Source: Clostridium cellulovorans 743B (GTDB lineage: Bacteria; Bacillota; Clostridia; Clostridiales; Clostridiaceae). Taken from it: DNA of 64,000 nucleotides. Below the pieces are notes generated by a model, which was given only the letters and a program-made list of their open reading frames with translations, searched no databases and had not been told where the DNA came from. Below, in pieces: positions 61,989-64,000 of the stretch. Position numbers and translations under genes: made by a program. Within the stretch, counting starts at the first letter, position 1; every line of letters starts with the position of its first letter. Location: the NCBI RefSeq assembly GCF_000145275.1, contig NC_014393.1, forward strand, positions 3,286,001-3,350,000, given 5' to 3'.

Positions 61989-63224
61989 CTATTCCTTGTT
62001 TTCATAAATATTTTTAGCGTCAGGGAATGGTTCTAAGGCTCTATCTAACATTCCATTCAAATAAGCTATTAGTATTCCATAGTTTACTATTGGTACCTGA
62101 TATACTTTGGCATCATCAATTCGTTTAAGCATTGCCTTTCTATTTATCATGCAGGCTCCACAGTGCACTATCAAAGAATACTTCTTAACATCTTCAGTAA
62201 AAGTTCCTCCTGAGCTATGATGAAACTCCAGATTCTTGCCGGTTTTTTCTTTAATCCACTTGGGAATTTTCACCGCTCCAATATCATCTTCCTGCCTATG
62301 ATGAGTGCAAGCCTCTGAAATAAGAATTTTATCTCCATCCTTTAGTTTCTCTAGTACTTTAACACCTTTGATCAGTTCTGTAAGTTCTCCCTTATATCTT
62401 GCAAAAACTATAGAGAACCCTGTTAATTTTATGTCCTTTGGGACTACTTTGGACACCTTTGAAAAAGCTTGAGAATCAGTTATTACAAGTTTTGGGGACT
62501 CCTTTAAGCTTTCCAAAGTTTCTTTTAATGTATTTTCTTTTGTAACCATAGCTATAGCATCACTATCTAAAAGTTCCCTTATTACTTGTTGCTGTGGAAG
62601 AATCATTCTTCCCTTTGGAGCACCTGTATCAATTGGAGTAACAAGAACTACTACATCTTTTGGTTCTACAAGTCCTTCTAATAATCTAAAATTCTCTTTA
62701 TCTTGAGGAATTAAAAAACTTATCTTTTCTTTAACCTCATTTATTCCAACTTTCGTAACTGCTGAAACTTTAAGAACCTCACAATCAAACTCTTTTTTTA
62801 AATTCTCAATTTCATTAACTTCAAAGTTTCTTTCATCTATTTTATTCATTAGAATCATCAAAGGAATTTTCTTTTTCTTCACTTCTGCTATGATTTCTTT
62901 ATCATAGCCTGTTATTCCTTTTGTACTATCTGCTACAATTAGAGCAATATCAGTTTTATTTAGAACTTCAAGGGTTTTATTTCTTCTTAAATCTCCAAGT
63001 TCCCCAACATCATCAAGTCCTGCTGTATCTATTATAACGCAAGGTCCAATGGGCAATATTTCAATAGACTTATATACAGGATCTGTTGTAGTTCCTTCAA
63101 TGTCAGATACTATCGATAATTGTTGATTTGTTATGGCATTTATTACACTAGATTTTCCTGCATTTCTTTTCCCAAACAAAGCTATATGTACTCTTTCACT
63201 TCTTGGTGTTGCATTTAAACTCAT
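61989..63224 (-). CDS. hydF: [FeFe]-hydrogenase maturation GTPase HydF
   Basis: A 411-residue GTPase and scaffold protein for the hydrogenase H-cluster. The G domain has FGKRNAGKSSVINAI, DTAGLDDVGE and MNKID. The C-terminal iron-sulfur part has CTHHRQEDDIG, LEFHHSSGGTF and VHCGACMINR, giving the three Cys and His residues typical of HydF. It receives the two-iron precursor made by HydE and HydG and passes it to apo-hydrogenase. hydE, hydG and the hydrogenase gene are not in the window. Presence of this gene indicates a hydrogen-metabolising anaerobe. Confidence 0.96.
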   Translation of the reverse strand: MSLNATPRSERVHIALFGKRNAGKSSVINAITNQQLSIVSDIEGTTTDPVYKSIEILPIGPCVIIDTAGLDDVGELGDLRRNKTLEVLNKTDIALIVADSTKGITGYDKEIIAEVKKKKIPLMILMNKIDERNFEVNEIENLKKEFDCEVLKVSAVTKVGINEVKEKISFLIPQDKENFRLLEGLVEPKDVVVLVTPIDTGAPKGRMILPQQQVIRELLDSDAIAMVTKENTLKETLESLKESPKLVITDSQAFSKVSKVVPKDIKLTGFSIVFARYKGELTELIKGVKVLEKLKDGDKILISEACTHHRQEDDIGAVKIPKWIKEKTGKNLEFHHSSGGTFTEDVKKYSLIVHCGACMINRKAMLKRIDDAKVYQVPIVNYGILIAYLNGMLDRALEPFPDAKNIYENKE

Positions 63225-63588
<364 letters not shown>

Positions 63589-64000
63589 TTAACTTTTTCT
63601 TTCTATATTTTTTATATATTCATAATAATTTTTCTCATTATATCCTTTAATCATTTCAGTTAAACTTACTTCAGCTGAATCTTGTTTAATCTTTAAGGTA
63701 TTCATTAGATCCTTAAGATTAGATTTAAGTATTTTGAGATTATCAATTGTATAATTTATGTTTTCTTTTAAAAGCCACTCCACAAAATATCCTTCTGTAA
63801 AATAGTTTGCTTTCTTTTGATATTCCTCATATTCTTTGATAACTTTCATATGAATTACAGAAGTTTCAATCTCCCTTTGAAATTTGCTTAAAAGGTATAT
63901 TACTTCAATAGATTTATCTTTTGTATCATTTAAATGGCTACACTTTATAGATTTAGCTATTACTCCTGAGTTTTTTTCGTTACCGCTGTTCCATCTCTCT
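63589..64000 (-). CDS. Hypothetical protein, C-terminal part only (cut by window edge)
   Basis: The frame is open from the TAA at 63589-63591 to the right edge, 136 codons, with no stop. An internal ATG at 63849 could be mistaken for the start, but it has no ribosome binding site and the upstream part (GNEKNSGVIAKSIKCSHLND, then EVIYLLSKFQREIE) is coding-like. The visible protein is helical, charged and rich in Lys, Glu and Tyr. There is no recognised domain and the true start lies outside. Confidence 0.6.
   Translation of the reverse strand, partial: ERWNSGNEKNSGVIAKSIKCSHLNDTKDKSIEVIYLLSKFQREIETSVIHMKVIKEYEEYQKKANYFTEGYFVEWLLKENINYTIDNLKILKSNLKDLMNTLKIKQDSAEVSLTEMIKGYNEKNYYEYIKNIERKS

Noticed and set aside
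63589..63849. A complete 86-residue gene starting at ATG 63849
   Set aside because: The frame stays open upstream to the window edge and there is no ribosome binding site at that ATG, so it is the C-terminal part of a longer gene.

Overview
The window is an AT-rich chromosomal segment from a Gram-positive anaerobe, most likely Clostridium sensu stricto or a close relative. Evidence: strong AGGAGG-type ribosome binding sites, TTG and GTG starts, the [FeFe]-hydrogenase maturase HydF, lipoprotein and LPXTG signals, a YesM/YesN system, and CCA-encoding tRNA genes. Nothing in it looks like a prophage or a CRISPR array.

Layout. 1-566 is the cut-off 5' part of an AAA+-like ATPase gene. 872-12230 holds separate housekeeping and accessory genes: a sialate-O-acetylesterase-like SGNH enzyme, a chemotaxis receptor, a CE1-type lipoprotein esterase, an L-lactate/2-hydroxyacid dehydrogenase, an IS982 copy, a YitT-type membrane protein, a GyrI-like protein and glycerol kinase. 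12231-15827 is a large secreted subtilase with six C-terminal repeats. 15921-21950 is a decayed accessory patch: a dead IS3 copy, a second identical IS982 copy in inverted orientation, several genes broken by single bases, a duplicated gene tail with its terminator, and a histidine kinase that has lost its sensor half next to an intact response regulator. 22758-23193 is a four-gene tRNA cluster (Gly, Gly, Gln, Leu). 23467-28512 is a 1681-residue LPKTG surface adhesin.

29153-50005 is the functional centrepiece: a beta-glucan (laminarin/lichenan-type) utilisation locus, all on the minus strand. A solute-binding lipoprotein followed by a YesM-like kinase and a YesN-like regulator probably senses the substrate. 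A secreted GH16 licheninase, a GH16 with four carbohydrate-binding modules and a membrane-tethered GH16 cut the polymer. A binding protein and two permeases import oligosaccharides; no ATPase gene is present, so a shared one is presumably used. Two GH94 phosphorylases (laminaribiose-like and cellodextrin-like) would then release glucose 1-phosphate. Substrate assignments are inferences from family and context.

50487-64000 returns to mostly ordinary genes: a secreted PI-specific phospholipase C, a HutD-like protein, tRNA-Leu, a lytic transglycosylase, CoaE, DNA polymerase I, a NERD protein, a sirtuin, a DUF1648 protein, ProC, a P-II protein without the usual uridylylated Tyr, a metallophosphoesterase, HydF, and a gene running off the right edge.

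I did not find a clearly new system. The best leads are the phosphorolytic beta-glucan locus with its own binding-protein/two-component sensor, the gene decay and rearrangement at 15.9-21.9 kb, the two IS982 copies bracketing a potentially invertible 9.55-kb segment, and a pair of mutually exclusive hairpins at 2495-2559.
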